The notes under the pieces are model-generated. The model searched no databases. It was not told the DNA's origin and worked only from the letters and a program-made list of their open reading frames with translations. Position numbers and translations under genes: made by a program. This document shows, in pieces, positions 40,882 to 49,577 of a DNA stretch of 64,000 bases (its first letter is position 1; each line of letters begins with the position of its first letter). Origin of the DNA: JAFGXT01 sp963677165 (GTDB lineage Bacteria > Verrucomicrobiota > Lentisphaeria > Victivallales > SZUA-371). The stretch spans positions 372,001 through 436,000 of the forward strand of contig CAXXSX010000002.1 in NCBI GenBank assembly GCA_963677165.2, in the 5' to 3' direction.

Positions 40882-43566
40882 ATGGAATTCGATGAAATCA
40901 TTTTACAGGAAGTCAGAAGAGCGCTTATAAACGACTCTTCCTTTTCATTTAGGAAAGCAGGAAATAATCTACGTCAGGGAATATGTCCAAATTGCGGAGA
41001 ACGCGAATGCTTTGTGAATCTGGCCAAACCGTGGAGAGTAAGTTGCGGACGGCTCAATAACTGTCAGTGGTCTGCGACAACCCGGGAACTTTATCCGGAG
41101 ATCTTCGAGAACTTCAAAGAACGCTATCCGGCAACCGAATCGGACCCCGATGCCACGGCCGACGCTTATTTACAGCATAACCGCGGTTTTAGTCTTTCAA
41201 AGATCAAGGGTATGTACCATCAGGGATACCGAAAGAAATCTGAAAATGAATATTTTCCTACAGTAAAGTTTATTATCAATCAGAACTGTTACTGGCAACG
41301 GATTATTGACTCGGAAGATGTACGTAAAAATGGGGCAAAAACTCATATTTACGGCGATTACAGGAATATCGGCTGGATGCCTCCGGAAATGACTTTTGAA
41401 GAAGGCGATACTATCTGGATTACTGAGGCGATCTTCAAGTCCATAGCTTTTCTCCATCTTGATCAGCCCATTAAAAGCATTGCTGCACTATCCAGTTCCA
41501 ATCTTCCACGGGATTTCATCAAGGCGAATCTCAATAAAAAAATTACCTGGGTAATTGCCGAGGACAATGATCCGGCTGGTCATAAGGCTGCAAAGAAATA
41601 TAAACAGGAACTTGAAGCCCTGGGAGAACGAGTTAAAATTGCTTTCCCGGAGTACGGCGAGGATTGGGATGATGCTTATAAAGACGGCAAACTCACGGCT
41701 TCATATTTGAATGAATCATTTTACCGCGGTTTCCTGGTCATGGCCGATAGCTATCAGCAAAAAGCTTTTTTTCATTATTGCAGATATCAGTTTAATCATT
41801 CAGTTATTGACTTCCAGAATGCTTTATACAGTTATAAGATCAATGAAAAATCATTCGACAATGATCCGAAAAACAAATTCAAGTATCCTGATCCGGAAAA
41901 GGGATGGGATATTCCGAAAGAAAAAATTGACCAGTATTTCACTTGCTTCACCAGTTTTACAACAATAAAAGAGATCTGTCCATGTAAACCTGAATTTCTG
42001 TATATTGAAAAGGATATTATCACCCAGGAACGCACAAACTGCTTTTTTATTGAGTTTGCCAATCATACGCCATCAATGCTTTTCAGCAATGACGGTACGA
42101 TCTACAAAAGCGCTGACAACTTTTCCAACGGTTTACTAAAGCATACCGGTTATGCTCCTTTTACCGGCAGTAATGTCGAACTGTCAATACTACATAAGCG
42201 CTGGTTCCATAAACGGATCAAGTTTGTCCAGAGCGTTCCATTTTGCGGTTATGAGCCCAAAACCGGAATTTATGTCTTTCCGGACTTTGCTTATCACAAA
42301 GGGCAGCATCAGAAAGTAAATAAGCATGGTTTCTTCTCATTCAACCGTAATTCGGTGAAATGTACGCTAGACGGCTTTAATTTTGTAAAAGGCGTCGATG
42401 ATTTCGGTGGAAACTGGATCAATGACTTCTACCATGCTTTTGATCTTAACGGCATGGTTCTCCTGGCTTGGTGGATGGGAACTTTATTTGCAGAGCAGAT
42501 CCGGGCAAAACAGGACAGCTGGCCGTTCCTTGAATATACTGGAGCTCCTGGCGCTGGCAAATCATCACAACTTCGTTTTATGTGGCGTTGTCTTGGAGTC
42601 GACGGCGGCTATGAGGGGTTTGACCCTAACAAGTCGACTCTGGCCGGACGATCCGCACAAATGACGCAGGGATCAAACTTACCGGTTGTCCTTCTCGAAG
42701 CAGACCGACATGACGACGGGACGCGCAAAAACATCAAAAGTTTTAACTTCTCAGAAATAAAGAATCTCTACAACGGCGGAACCATGCGTATCCGTGGAAC
42801 AAAAACTCAAACTGCTCAGACGAATACATTAAAATTCCGTGGAGGTATCTGTATTTCGCAAAATGCTGAAGTCGAAGGAGAAGAGGCAATTTTGGAACGA
42901 ATTGTTCATTGCCATTGTACCAAAGCACATTTTAATGAAGAGAATGCAGATGCCGCAAACCGGCTTCGTGATATGACCGCTCTGGAGCTTGGAGGATTCC
43001 TTCATGCAGCACTGTCGAACGAGAGAAAGTTATTCGACGGCTATTTACGTATATATAAGCAGCTTCACGAAAAATTCATGTCTCAGGATAACGGTCAGAT
43101 TGGAAACTGGCGTATTATTCATAATCATGCGCAAGTCGCCGCCTGGCTCTGGCAGCTTCCAACCCTGTTCGGAAATAAGATATCCGGAGATCAGTTAAAT
43201 AAAGCGGAAGAGCATATCTGGTCCCGGGCAATATCACGTAAAAAACGTCTGGCATCTGATCATCCATTACTTGAGCAATTCTGGGATATTTATGAATTCC
43301 TGAATGTTAAGAATTCATCAGCTGGCCCCGTTGAAGTATTGAACCATTCAACGGATTCGAAACAGATTGCCATAAACATGCCGAGTTTCCAGGAAATAGC
43401 CAGTCATCACCGGCAGAACCTGCCGTCTTCAAGCGAGCTTATTCCGCTCTTTCCAGCAAGCAAGAAACATAAATGCATTGGCCTAAAACCAACCCGTTCG
43501 AAGATCCTTAACAAGATTATTAAATGTTGGGTATTTCGCAATGAAGAAGACAAACAGGATGAATAA
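40882..43566 (+). CDS. Primase-helicase replication protein
   Basis: An 894-residue phage replication protein. A zinc-ribbon start (Cys35, Cys38 in CPNCGERECF and later C-x5-C) resembles CHC2-type primases. A Toprim-like part follows (TIWITEAIFKSIAF; VIAEDNDPAGHKAAKKY near 228-244). The C-terminal half has a P-loop GAPGAGKS at about 554-561 and a superfamily-3-like ATPase region. It should prime and unwind DNA at the prophage origin. It lies immediately before the GGTTAC repeat array, a likely origin or control site. Confidence 0.82.
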   Translation: MEFDEIILQEVRRALINDSSFSFRKAGNNLRQGICPNCGERECFVNLAKPWRVSCGRLNNCQWSATTRELYPEIFENFKERYPATESDPDATADAYLQHNRGFSLSKIKGMYHQGYRKKSENEYFPTVKFIINQNCYWQRIIDSEDVRKNGAKTHIYGDYRNIGWMPPEMTFEEGDTIWITEAIFKSIAFLHLDQPIKSIAALSSSNLPRDFIKANLNKKITWVIAEDNDPAGHKAAKKYKQELEALGERVKIAFPEYGEDWDDAYKDGKLTASYLNESFYRGFLVMADSYQQKAFFHYCRYQFNHSVIDFQNALYSYKINEKSFDNDPKNKFKYPDPEKGWDIPKEKIDQYFTCFTSFTTIKEICPCKPEFLYIEKDIITQERTNCFFIEFANHTPSMLFSNDGTIYKSADNFSNGLLKHTGYAPFTGSNVELSILHKRWFHKRIKFVQSVPFCGYEPKTGIYVFPDFAYHKGQHQKVNKHGFFSFNRNSVKCTLDGFNFVKGVDDFGGNWINDFYHAFDLNGMVLLAWWMGTLFAEQIRAKQDSWPFLEYTGAPGAGKSSQLRFMWRCLGVDGGYEGFDPNKSTLAGRSAQMTQGSNLPVVLLEADRHDDGTRKNIKSFNFSEIKNLYNGGTMRIRGTKTQTAQTNTLKFRGGICISQNAEVEGEEAILERIVHCHCTKAHFNEENADAANRLRDMTALELGGFLHAALSNERKLFDGYLRIYKQLHEKFMSQDNGQIGNWRIIHNHAQVAAWLWQLPTLFGNKISGDQLNKAEEHIWSRAISRKKRLASDHPLLEQFWDIYEFLNVKNSSAGPVEVLNHSTDSKQIAINMPSFQEIASHHRQNLPSSSELIPLFPASKKHKCIGLKPTRSKILNKIIKCWVFRNEEDKQDE

Positions 43567-43685
43567 TTTTTTTGCCGTCCAGACTTATTACAAAATAAAT
43601 CAAGGGGGTATTCCGCAAACAGGTTACATAGGTTACAAAATTCTAATTTTAACAATAATCAATTAATTAATAAGGAGTTATAGAA

Positions 43686-43829
43686 ATGATTCAGAGGTTA
43701 CAATCAGGTTACAATCGGGTTACGTGTAACCTGACGTTTTTTTTAAATAAGTTACAACCAGGTTACACTTTAATTTCTTATATCATGTTTAAAATAAACA
43801 ATTTACAAGTCAAGCATAAAACATTGTAA
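43686..43829 (+). CDS. Possible 47-residue leader peptide inside the repeat array
   Basis: ATG 43686 is preceded by AAGGAG (43672-43677) at good spacing and opens a 47-codon frame in which the repeats read as Q(S/P)GYN/T. Codon 11-20 lies over a terminator-like hairpin. It may be a leader peptide that controls transcription into the next genes, or a chance frame created by the repeats. Confidence 0.3.
   Translation: MIQRLQSGYNRVTCNLTFFLNKLQPGYTLISYIMFKINNLQVKHKTL
43715..43744 (+). terminator. Attenuator-like hairpin within the array
   Basis: TCGGGTTA (43715-43722) pairs with TAACCTGA (43727-43734) with one wobble, followed by CG and a run of Ts (43737-43744). Two facing GGTTAC repeats form the stem. 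It would stop rightward transcription before the ParB-like operon. Confidence 0.55.
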
Positions 43830-43942
43830 CCTGATGTAACCTGAGCCAGGTTACACGCCATTGAGCTGATAATCAGCCACTTATGTTTGAAAATCAATAG
43901 ATGTAACCTATGTAACCTGCTTCCGAAATTAAGGAGCCCAAA

Positions 43943-44257
43943 TTGAGAATAATAGACCAAATAGCAACTGAATATCCCCAGCTGGATCTGGAGTCCATCA
44001 GGATCCTGTTGACGATATACGAAAACCCGGGATACTCCATCCGTGAAATAGCGGATATCCTGGTAATGGATCAGAAAGCAGTACAACTCAGAATCGCCTT
44101 AATGGCCAAAGGAAGAAAGGAGCGAAAATCAAGCAAATTAAACCTGGTCAATATTGACTACAAAGTCAGTGACCGCAGAAAACGTAACCTCATGTTGACT
44201 CCGGCAGGAAGTTCTCTTGCCGCCGAACTTGAACCGTTAACCCGAAATGGAGATTAA
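43943..44257 (+). CDS. MarR-like winged-helix protein
   Basis: A 104-residue basic protein starting at TTG 43943 with an AAGGAG ribosome site. Residues 16-75 form a winged-helix pattern (LESIRILLTIYENPGYSIREIADILVMDQKAVQLRIALM in outline), ending with LTPAGSSLAAEL. Being the first gene after the GGTTAC array it is a candidate array-binding protein. It overlaps or abuts the ParB-like gene. Confidence 0.65.
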   Translation: MRIIDQIATEYPQLDLESIRILLTIYENPGYSIREIADILVMDQKAVQLRIALMAKGRKERKSSKLNLVNIDYKVSDRRKRNLMLTPAGSSLAAELEPLTRNGD

Positions 44258-44261
44258 AACC

Positions 44262-45644
44262 ATGGAAAAGAAAACTCTCAACTTGAATGATATCCGCTGC
44301 GTCCGGAATCGTGAACTAACTGATGACAATATCCGGAGCATGGCGGCATCGATCGGCAATACCATGTTGCTGCAGCCGATTATTCTCACCAAAGATAAGA
44401 AAGGAAAACTTGATGTTGTTGCTGGTCGCTGCCGGTACTTTGCTCTCCAGCAGCTGCAGCGCTTTGAATTGAGTCCCGATGATTACAAAATAATAAGTAA
44501 TGAAGATGCCAAGCTGATATCGTTTGTAGAAAATTTTGAACGCCGTCAGCTGTCTCTCCTGGAAGAAGCGGAACAAATTGGACAGCTCCTGCTTGATCAC
44601 GATGTTGCGGAGATTGCGACAATCCTCGGGCGTTCTGATAAATATATCCGCTTCCGGGCAAATATCAATAAGTTAGCGGATTGCTGGAAGAAAGCCCTGC
44701 AGTCTGATCAGTTTCCGGCAATGAAGCCAGGACATTACGAGGTAATCAGTCGCTTTCCGGAATCAGTACAAAAAAGTATGATCAAATGTTCATGCCATTT
44801 TCGTGAACCGGAATCAATAGCTAAGTTTACCAAAGAGCTTGACAGAAAATACAGCCGGTTGCTGCTTCAGGCTCCGTTTGATTATCTTTCCTGCGCTAAA
44901 TGTCAGAAACGCAGTCTTCAGGAACCATGGCTATTTGAGGAACTCAAAGATAATGATTCCGATCGTTGCCTGGATCCGGAATGCTGGGATAAGAAAATCG
45001 CGGCTTTTGTGAAGAAAGAAATCAAATCCATCGAAAAGGAATCTGCGAATATTACCCTTATTCACAATGAATATATGTGGAGTGGTGACAAGCGATATAA
45101 AAAAGCTTTGGATAAACGGCAACTTCAAGTACAACAGGTCCCGGCTGACAAGGAAAAGGCAAATGCCTTTATAATTTCTGGAGATAACATGGGGCAGTAT
45201 TGCCGGATCCGCAAGAATAATGTTGAATCCGCGGCTCCGAAAAAGCCTCTGACCCTCGAAGACAAACGCCGTCAGCTACAGAGTCGACGGGTAAAAAAAG
45301 CGATTACTAACCTCTGCGGTTTTGTTAAAAGCGATATCGATAAAATCCCGAGACCGGCAGATGATAAGCTGGTCAAGATGTCAACGCATTTGATGGTTAA
45401 TTATTCTTCAATCCCGGAACTCGACAATATCGACAAAATGGATGCGGAAAAAATGCGAGATAAACTGTGGAAATCTGTTCTGGGGAACATTGCGGAAAAG
45501 TTGAATGTTCATACACAAACTAACCTGGAAAATATCAATGAAGACAATGGCAAAGTAGTTTGTCGGCTCCTGGGCCTGCCCTGGGAGGATTACATCAAGG
45601 ATGCTACTGAAGAAATAAAAACCCCGAAAAGTTTGGAGAAATAA
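44262..45644 (+). CDS. ParB-like nuclease-domain protein
   Basis: A 460-residue protein. Residues 5-95 form the ParB/sulfiredoxin-like domain (SMAASIGNTMLLQPIILT; DVVAGRCRYFALQQL; VENFERRQLSLLEEAEQIG), followed by a KorB/ParB-type HTH (VAEIATILGRSDKYIRFRANI). A middle region has cysteines (CAKC and RCLDPECW), as in gut-phage ParB-like proteins. No ParA gene is adjacent, so a DNA-binding or regulatory role is as likely as partition. ATG 44262 has GGAG at 9 bases; a 44247 start overlaps the upstream gene. Confidence 0.78.
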   Translation: MEKKTLNLNDIRCVRNRELTDDNIRSMAASIGNTMLLQPIILTKDKKGKLDVVAGRCRYFALQQLQRFELSPDDYKIISNEDAKLISFVENFERRQLSLLEEAEQIGQLLLDHDVAEIATILGRSDKYIRFRANINKLADCWKKALQSDQFPAMKPGHYEVISRFPESVQKSMIKCSCHFREPESIAKFTKELDRKYSRLLLQAPFDYLSCAKCQKRSLQEPWLFEELKDNDSDRCLDPECWDKKIAAFVKKEIKSIEKESANITLIHNEYMWSGDKRYKKALDKRQLQVQQVPADKEKANAFIISGDNMGQYCRIRKNNVESAAPKKPLTLEDKRRQLQSRRVKKAITNLCGFVKSDIDKIPRPADDKLVKMSTHLMVNYSSIPELDNIDKMDAEKMRDKLWKSVLGNIAEKLNVHTQTNLENINEDNGKVVCRLLGLPWEDYIKDATEEIKTPKSLEK

Positions 45645-45646
45645 TC

Positions 45647-45892
45647 ATGCATTTTGGAATTGCCAAAAGAAGTTCAAAGGAAGTCACTCTGAAGGATATC
45701 CAGAAACGTCTGCAAAAGAAGAAGAAAGATGGAGACAATGCGGTTGAACTGTTTGTTCAAACCTGCTATGAAATAGCGGACGAAAAAAAGCTTGACGCAA
45801 TAATTGTCCTGGACACCAGTTATACATTCGGTCAATCCGTCAATGAAATCAAAGTTCTGAACGCCAGATTCAGCAAAAGAAAAGGATTCTAA
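45647..45892 (+). CDS. Small early prophage protein
   Basis: 81 residues, lysine-rich start, unknown family. It follows the ParB-like gene by 2 bases and precedes the next gene by 2 bases, so it is part of the early operon. Confidence 0.6.
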   Translation: MHFGIAKRSSKEVTLKDIQKRLQKKKKDGDNAVELFVQTCYEIADEKKLDAIIVLDTSYTFGQSVNEIKVLNARFSKRKGF

Positions 45893-45894
45893 TC

Positions 45895-46104
45895 ATGACC
45901 ATGAAAGCCACTATTACTTCCGCAGGGAAATTGGTCAAACAAACAGCAAGAGGAGATGCCATTGCCATTTGTCCGTTCGGAGGGCCGCATCAGCCTTGCA
46001 ATATCCGTTGTCCGCATCTTGACGCTACTGATCCAGGAGTTATCCGGCTGACCTGCGGCGGTACCGATGTTGTTTATGTTGATTGCGGTCAGGAAAAGAA
46101 ATAA
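45895..46104 (+). CDS. Small cysteine-containing prophage protein
   Basis: 69 residues with CPFGG, CNIRCPHL, LTCGG and DCGQ, suggesting a metal-binding fold. Similar short CPxF/CPHL proteins are frequent in phages but uncharacterised. A terminator-like hairpin follows. Confidence 0.6.
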   Translation: MTMKATITSAGKLVKQTARGDAIAICPFGGPHQPCNIRCPHLDATDPGVIRLTCGGTDVVYVDCGQEKK

Positions 46105-46112
46105 CCCTTCAT

Positions 46113-46148
46113 GTCCGGCTGAAGTCTGTACGATTCGCCGGACTTTTT
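46113..46148 (+). terminator. Intrinsic terminator or attenuator in the early operon
   Basis: GTCCGGC (46113-46119) pairs perfectly with GCCGGAC (46137-46143), followed by TTTTT (46144-46148). Confidence 0.75.
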
Positions 46149-46171
46149 AATAAGAATAAGGAAAAATAGTA

Positions 46172-46588
46172 ATGGCTGATAAACTTAATATTACTCCAGG
46201 AGAATGGCTGGTAATTGAATATGAAAACGATGATGACGATATTTGTTATGGGGTTATTGCACATGATCCAAACATAAGTCCTTTGGAGCGCACAATTTTT
46301 GAATATCCATTTGTTATGCTTCAACCATGCCAAGGTGAACCAGGCATTAGCTGGATGGCTTCAAAGGATACCGAGCACAAAGCAAATTGCCACTTGATAG
46401 CTGCGGCGCCGGACATGCAGAAGGCGATCCGGGAAACCATTTTCCCGTTTGATGCTTTAATCGAAACAGTCAATTCAATTTTGGCAGATAGTAAAGCCGG
46501 ACAGCATGAGGTTAAAATGGGCCGAGCAGCATTGGCAAATCTAAAGGCAGCGCTGGCCAAAGCAGAAGGAAAATATAATCATGGATAA
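46172..46588 (+). CDS. Early prophage protein of unknown function
   Basis: 138 residues. The first part (ITPGEWLVIEYENDDDD) and the NCHLIAAAPDMQKAI stretch match a very common class of small uncharacterised phage proteins. It overlaps the next gene by 8 bases. Confidence 0.65.
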   Translation: MADKLNITPGEWLVIEYENDDDDICYGVIAHDPNISPLERTIFEYPFVMLQPCQGEPGISWMASKDTEHKANCHLIAAAPDMQKAIRETIFPFDALIETVNSILADSKAGQHEVKMGRAALANLKAALAKAEGKYNHG

Positions 46589-46796
46589 AACTTTTATCAT
46601 TCATTCAATCTATCAGAAAGGACGGACAGTTCATTTTAAAGAAACGAAAGTAAAAGCCCGGGATAAATATGAAGCGGTGGATAAACGGCGAAAAAAAGCA
46701 CCGTCTCAGCGGATCCTTAGAGTGTATGAAGGCGATGCGCCGGACCTGAAGGAAACGGTTTACCGTTTCATGGGAGGGCAGTTCAGTCATGGATAA
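46581..46796 (+). CDS. Small early prophage protein
   Basis: 71 basic residues, unknown family. It overlaps the genes on both sides by 8 bases, typical of coupled phage genes. Confidence 0.6.
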   Translation: MDKTFIIHSIYQKGRTVHFKETKVKARDKYEAVDKRRKKAPSQRILRVYEGDAPDLKETVYRFMGGQFSHG

Positions 46797-47412
46797 TCAA
46801 AAGCTGCTGCCAGTTGGATTGACTGATTTTCAGCTGGGATGTTTTAATGCTGCCATCAAACGTTCCGGAAAGAAACCACGATTTTATGGCATTTCTCTGG
46901 AAGTGGCTGGTATTCCTGCCAAGAAAAGGAAAGGCAAAATATGTTTTCCCATTTGGGGAATTCCACACATTCCGGTGGCATTACCCATGATAATAGCGCA
47001 TGATCGGGCCGTATTGACAGCAGCTGAAAAAATCGAAATCGAAAAAGAAAAGTTAAAGGAGACGATTATATTTGGCCATCCGCTTAAATACTCGATTGGC
47101 GTTGATGTGGGCCATTTGGATCAGGCCGTCACAACTTATTATAAAAAGATTTCAAAGCTAAGAGTACCGAAACCGGCGAAATGGAAAAATTACTTGATGA
47201 CGCAAAAAACGGATGTCGTCATTGATGAATTTTTTAAATGGCAGCGCCGGGATATTCAGGATATCATGGATGACATAAACAAGTTTATTGCTGATCAGTT
47301 CAAAGCAGATTGCCAGGATCCTCTGGGATTCCTTTATTCTGCAACCAATAAAGATTACAACGAACGTCTAAAAGCAATTGTTTCAAAGAAAACCAGGAGG
47401 TCACACTTATGA
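46789..47412 (+). CDS. Early prophage protein of unknown function
   Basis: 207 residues, basic, no family recognised. It is predicted soluble with a lysine/glutamate-rich helix near 80-95. It overlaps the upstream gene by 8 bases and the ASCH gene by 4 (ATGA), so it is translated as part of the operon. Confidence 0.6.
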   Translation: MDNQKLLPVGLTDFQLGCFNAAIKRSGKKPRFYGISLEVAGIPAKKRKGKICFPIWGIPHIPVALPMIIAHDRAVLTAAEKIEIEKEKLKETIIFGHPLKYSIGVDVGHLDQAVTTYYKKISKLRVPKPAKWKNYLMTQKTDVVIDEFFKWQRRDIQDIMDDINKFIADQFKADCQDPLGFLYSATNKDYNERLKAIVSKKTRRSHL

Positions 47413-47912
47413 AAGTATTATCAATACGTCAGCCGTGGGCTTATTTGGTCGTTGAAGGAATTAAGGATGTTGAAAACCGGAGTTGGACATCCAGTCATCG
47501 GGGAGAGCTCCTGATTCATGCCGGTCAGCGCTTTGATCATGCTGGTTTACATTGGGTAAGAAAACAGTTTCCGGAACTTGATTTGTCTCTGGATCCGGAT
47601 GATTATCACTGCGGCGGCCTCATTGGTCAAGTCGACATTCTTGATATTGTTCAGAATGATCCGAGTCCCTGGGCAGATAAGGGATATTATCACTGGAAAA
47701 TTGGAGGAGCCGAAAGACTTCCTTTCATGCAATGTAAAGGACAACTAAGATTATTTGAGGAACCAACCTGCAGAGTGTGCGGATGTACATCGTACCATGC
47801 TTGTCCGGGAGGCTGCAACTGGATAGAACCCGATCTCTGCAGTAGCTGCGGACCGGGAAAAGAATTCGATGAATTCGACATGATGTTTTTTGACACAGGA
47901 GAAGAAGAATGA
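47409..47912 (+). CDS. ASCH-domain protein with C-terminal zinc-knuckle-like tail
   Basis: 167 residues. Residues 1-110 form the ASCH/PUA-like fold (VLSIRQPWAYLVVEGIKDVE; ENRSW; HAGQRFD; GGLIGQVDILDI), thought to bind RNA or modified bases. The C-terminal tail has CRVCGC, HACPGGCNW and LCSSCG, a probable zinc site. The combination is common in phages. It probably acts on nucleic acid or nucleotide during infection; the target is unknown. Confidence 0.78.
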   Translation: MKVLSIRQPWAYLVVEGIKDVENRSWTSSHRGELLIHAGQRFDHAGLHWVRKQFPELDLSLDPDDYHCGGLIGQVDILDIVQNDPSPWADKGYYHWKIGGAERLPFMQCKGQLRLFEEPTCRVCGCTSYHACPGGCNWIEPDLCSSCGPGKEFDEFDMMFFDTGEEE

Positions 47913-48169
47913 AAACAATGTCTGCATTTTATAAACTGGCTCTTGTTTTGTGTGAGCTGGATCCGGAAGATGAAAACAACTATTCGGAGGAAGTGGCCGA
48001 AAGCCTGGACGTGGAACTTCAGGAACGATATTGTGTGGATTTTTCCGGCTTTGAGAATCTCGCTCATGCATTGGCGGGATATGCCGATGCCGGCACGATC
48101 CGGACAACTGGAGAAAGTTACCAGGGCTTTACACGCGATGGCGTGTGGCTCTATCAAAGAGAACAATAA
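47909..48169 (+). CDS. Small early prophage protein
   Basis: 86 acidic residues, unknown family. It overlaps the ASCH gene by 4 bases and is the last gene before a strong terminator. Confidence 0.6.
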   Translation: MKTMSAFYKLALVLCELDPEDENNYSEEVAESLDVELQERYCVDFSGFENLAHALAGYADAGTIRTTGESYQGFTRDGVWLYQREQ

Positions 48170-48174
48170 ACTGA

Positions 48175-48201
48175 AAAGCCGGCATAACAGCCGGCTTTTT
48201 T
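48175..48201 (+). terminator. Intrinsic terminator ending the early operon
   Basis: AAAGCCGGC (48175-48183) pairs perfectly with GCCGGCTTT (48190-48198), and the T-run continues to 48201. Confidence 0.88.
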
Positions 48202-48253
48202 ATTTGATTTAATTTTATCGTGAATTAGATTTCTATATTTAAGGGGATTTGAT

Positions 48254-48742
48254 ATGAGAAAACTATTACTTGCCGTTTTGCTTTTTACAACTTGTAGTCT
48301 GTTTGCCGAGACTTTGACTGGTACTGTTCGCTGGATCATGGACGGCGATACTTTTGATTTGCGGAATGGTGATAAATCAACTACAATTCGTTTATGGGGT
48401 ATTGATGCTCCGGAAAAAGATCAACCAGGTTCTAAACGGGCCGTCAACGCAATGATTGATCTGATTGGCAGGAAACGAGTCCGGGTTGAAGTTGTAGACC
48501 GTGATCGTTATGGCCGTGTTGTCGGCAAGGTGTATTACCGGAAGGTTTACGTCAACGAAGAGCTCCTCAGGAGGGGCTGTGCCTGGTGGTATAAGCAATA
48601 TGCTCCGGATGCAAAAGATCTCGAGAAGGCTTATAAATTCGCTTTTGATAACCGTATCGGCCTATGGGCTTACAAAAACAATGTTCCGCCGTGGCAATAC
48701 CGGCATAACAAAAAACAGGAGAAAGCAAATGGAAATCAATGA
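48254..48742 (+). CDS. Exported thermonuclease (SNase family)
   Basis: 162 residues with a signal peptide (about 1-18, ending LFA-ET) and a full staphylococcal-nuclease-like domain: VRWIMDGDTFDL, RLWGIDAPEKDQPG with the Arg and Glu expected in the active site, and DRDRYGRVVGKVYY with the second Arg. It would degrade DNA or RNA outside the cytoplasm, perhaps destroying incoming or host-released DNA. It starts a new unit after the early-operon terminator (AAGGGGA ribosome site) and overlaps the next gene by 14 bases. Confidence 0.88.
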   Translation: MRKLLLAVLLFTTCSLFAETLTGTVRWIMDGDTFDLRNGDKSTTIRLWGIDAPEKDQPGSKRAVNAMIDLIGRKRVRVEVVDRDRYGRVVGKVYYRKVYVNEELLRRGCAWWYKQYAPDAKDLEKAYKFAFDNRIGLWAYKNNVPPWQYRHNKKQEKANGNQ

Positions 48743-49076
48743 AATCAGAGACGTTGTTTTAGGTAAATTGCAGAATTTATACATTGAGAGTTGGAATGGA
48801 GAATATGCCTTGGAGTTTAATCCTCCAAATGTAAGTATTACTGACTGCTCAATGTCTATTGAGTTAGAGAATATTTGGGTTACTCCAACAGATAGGCCCA
48901 TGTCATTCACGTTTGAAAATGCGAAGTTAATGTGGGATGATCATGAAAGCAATAGTATTTCCGGTTCCGGTTCTTTAGAATTTTTAGATGGAGATATTTT
49001 GATAAAGAATTTCAGTATCAGTGAATATATTGATTTCTATACTGCTGGAGAAGAATATGAAGATTTAATGGAATAG
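48729..49076 (+). CDS. Prophage protein of unknown function
   Basis: 115 acidic residues starting at ATG 48729 with an AGGAG ribosome site (an earlier in-frame start would lie inside the nuclease gene). It reads like a small beta-rich protein (NVSITDCSMSIELENIW). No family recognised; coupled to the nuclease by overlap. Confidence 0.6.
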   Translation: MEINEIRDVVLGKLQNLYIESWNGEYALEFNPPNVSITDCSMSIELENIWVTPTDRPMSFTFENAKLMWDDHESNSISGSGSLEFLDGDILIKNFSISEYIDFYTAGEEYEDLME

Positions 49077-49084
49077 CATTTTCT

Positions 49085-49110
49085 CCCCGGGAGTGGTCCC
49101 GGGGATTTTT
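49085..49110. terminator. Bidirectional terminator between convergent units
   Basis: CCCCGGG (49085-49091) pairs with CCCGGGG (49098-49104), followed by ATTTTT on the plus strand. Confidence 0.8.
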
Positions 49111-49114
49111 GTAT

Positions 49115-49519
49115 CTAGAAGTCTGATTTTATCTTGAAGTCTAATGTGCCGGTTCTGCAGGTCTGCCGGTAGCTTGGAGAGTAACAACAGCCGGCGCGAT
49201 CGGCTTTGGCCTGTTCGGTCATTTCATAGACAATTGCTTCAATTGTACTGCCGTCGAATAATTCAACGTCGACCGGATATCGGTTGTAGAACCGCGGATA
49301 TCCTTCATATCTATCCAGGGCGCGCAGATCATCGGCACTGATAAGCCATAATCCGCCTGAAACGGCGTTACCCGGGCTTTTGTCGATATCGGCGAATTGT
49401 CGCTCGGATAGCTTATAATCGCGCAGTACCGCCGCTGTGATCGGCGTGGCGGTCGGACATCTCAAGCTCATTTGATGTTTGTTAAGATTTGATCCGTAAG
49501 CGAAGTAATAATACATCAT
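49115..49519 (-). CDS. Gamma-glutamylcyclotransferase-like (AIG2/GGCT fold) protein
   Basis: 134 residues of the GGCT/AIG2 fold: YFAYGSNLNKHQM with the substrate loop YGSNL at residues 7-11, and the expected catalytic Glu in DRYEGYPRFY. Such enzymes release gamma-glutamyl groups as 5-oxoproline or open gamma-glutamyl amide bonds. It lies 58 bases downstream of an amidoligase on the same strand. The pairing suggests one enzyme makes, and the other trims or recycles, an amide-linked peptide or tag. The product is unknown. Confidence 0.82.
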   Translation of the reverse strand: MMYYYFAYGSNLNKHQMSLRCPTATPITAAVLRDYKLSERQFADIDKSPGNAVSGGLWLISADDLRALDRYEGYPRFYNRYPVDVELFDGSTIEAIVYEMTEQAKADRAGCCYSPSYRQTCRTGTLDFKIKSDF

Positions 49520-49548
49520 CTTTCCTGTTTCCTTTTTGTTTAGATTAC

Positions 49549-49568
49549 GACCGGGCGTTTGCCCGGTC
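49549..49568. other. Hairpin between amidoligase and cyclotransferase genes
   Basis: GACCGGGC (49549-49556), loop GTTT, GCCCGGTC (49561-49568): a perfect 8-bp stem. No T-run follows in the direction of transcription, so it may set the mRNA ratio or stability instead of ending transcription. Confidence 0.5.
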
Positions 49569-49577
49569 TTTGATTAT

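Larger units (their letters stand above)
43621..43917. repeat. Array of 12 GGTTAC repeats (iteron-like)
   Basis: Forward GGTTAC copies start at 43622, 43631, 43696, 43707, 43718, 43761 and 43849; reverse GTAACC copies start at 43726, 43826, 43836, 43903 and 43912. Most extend to CAGGTTACA. A near-copy AGTTACA lies at 43750. No copy density like this is seen elsewhere in the window. The array fills the gap between the primase-helicase gene and the winged-helix/ParB-like genes, so a replication origin, a centromere or a regulatory region are the natural readings. Confidence 0.85.

Noticed and set aside
43621..43917. CRISPR array
   Set aside because: The GGTTAC repeats are short, occur in both orientations at irregular spacing, and no cas gene is present.
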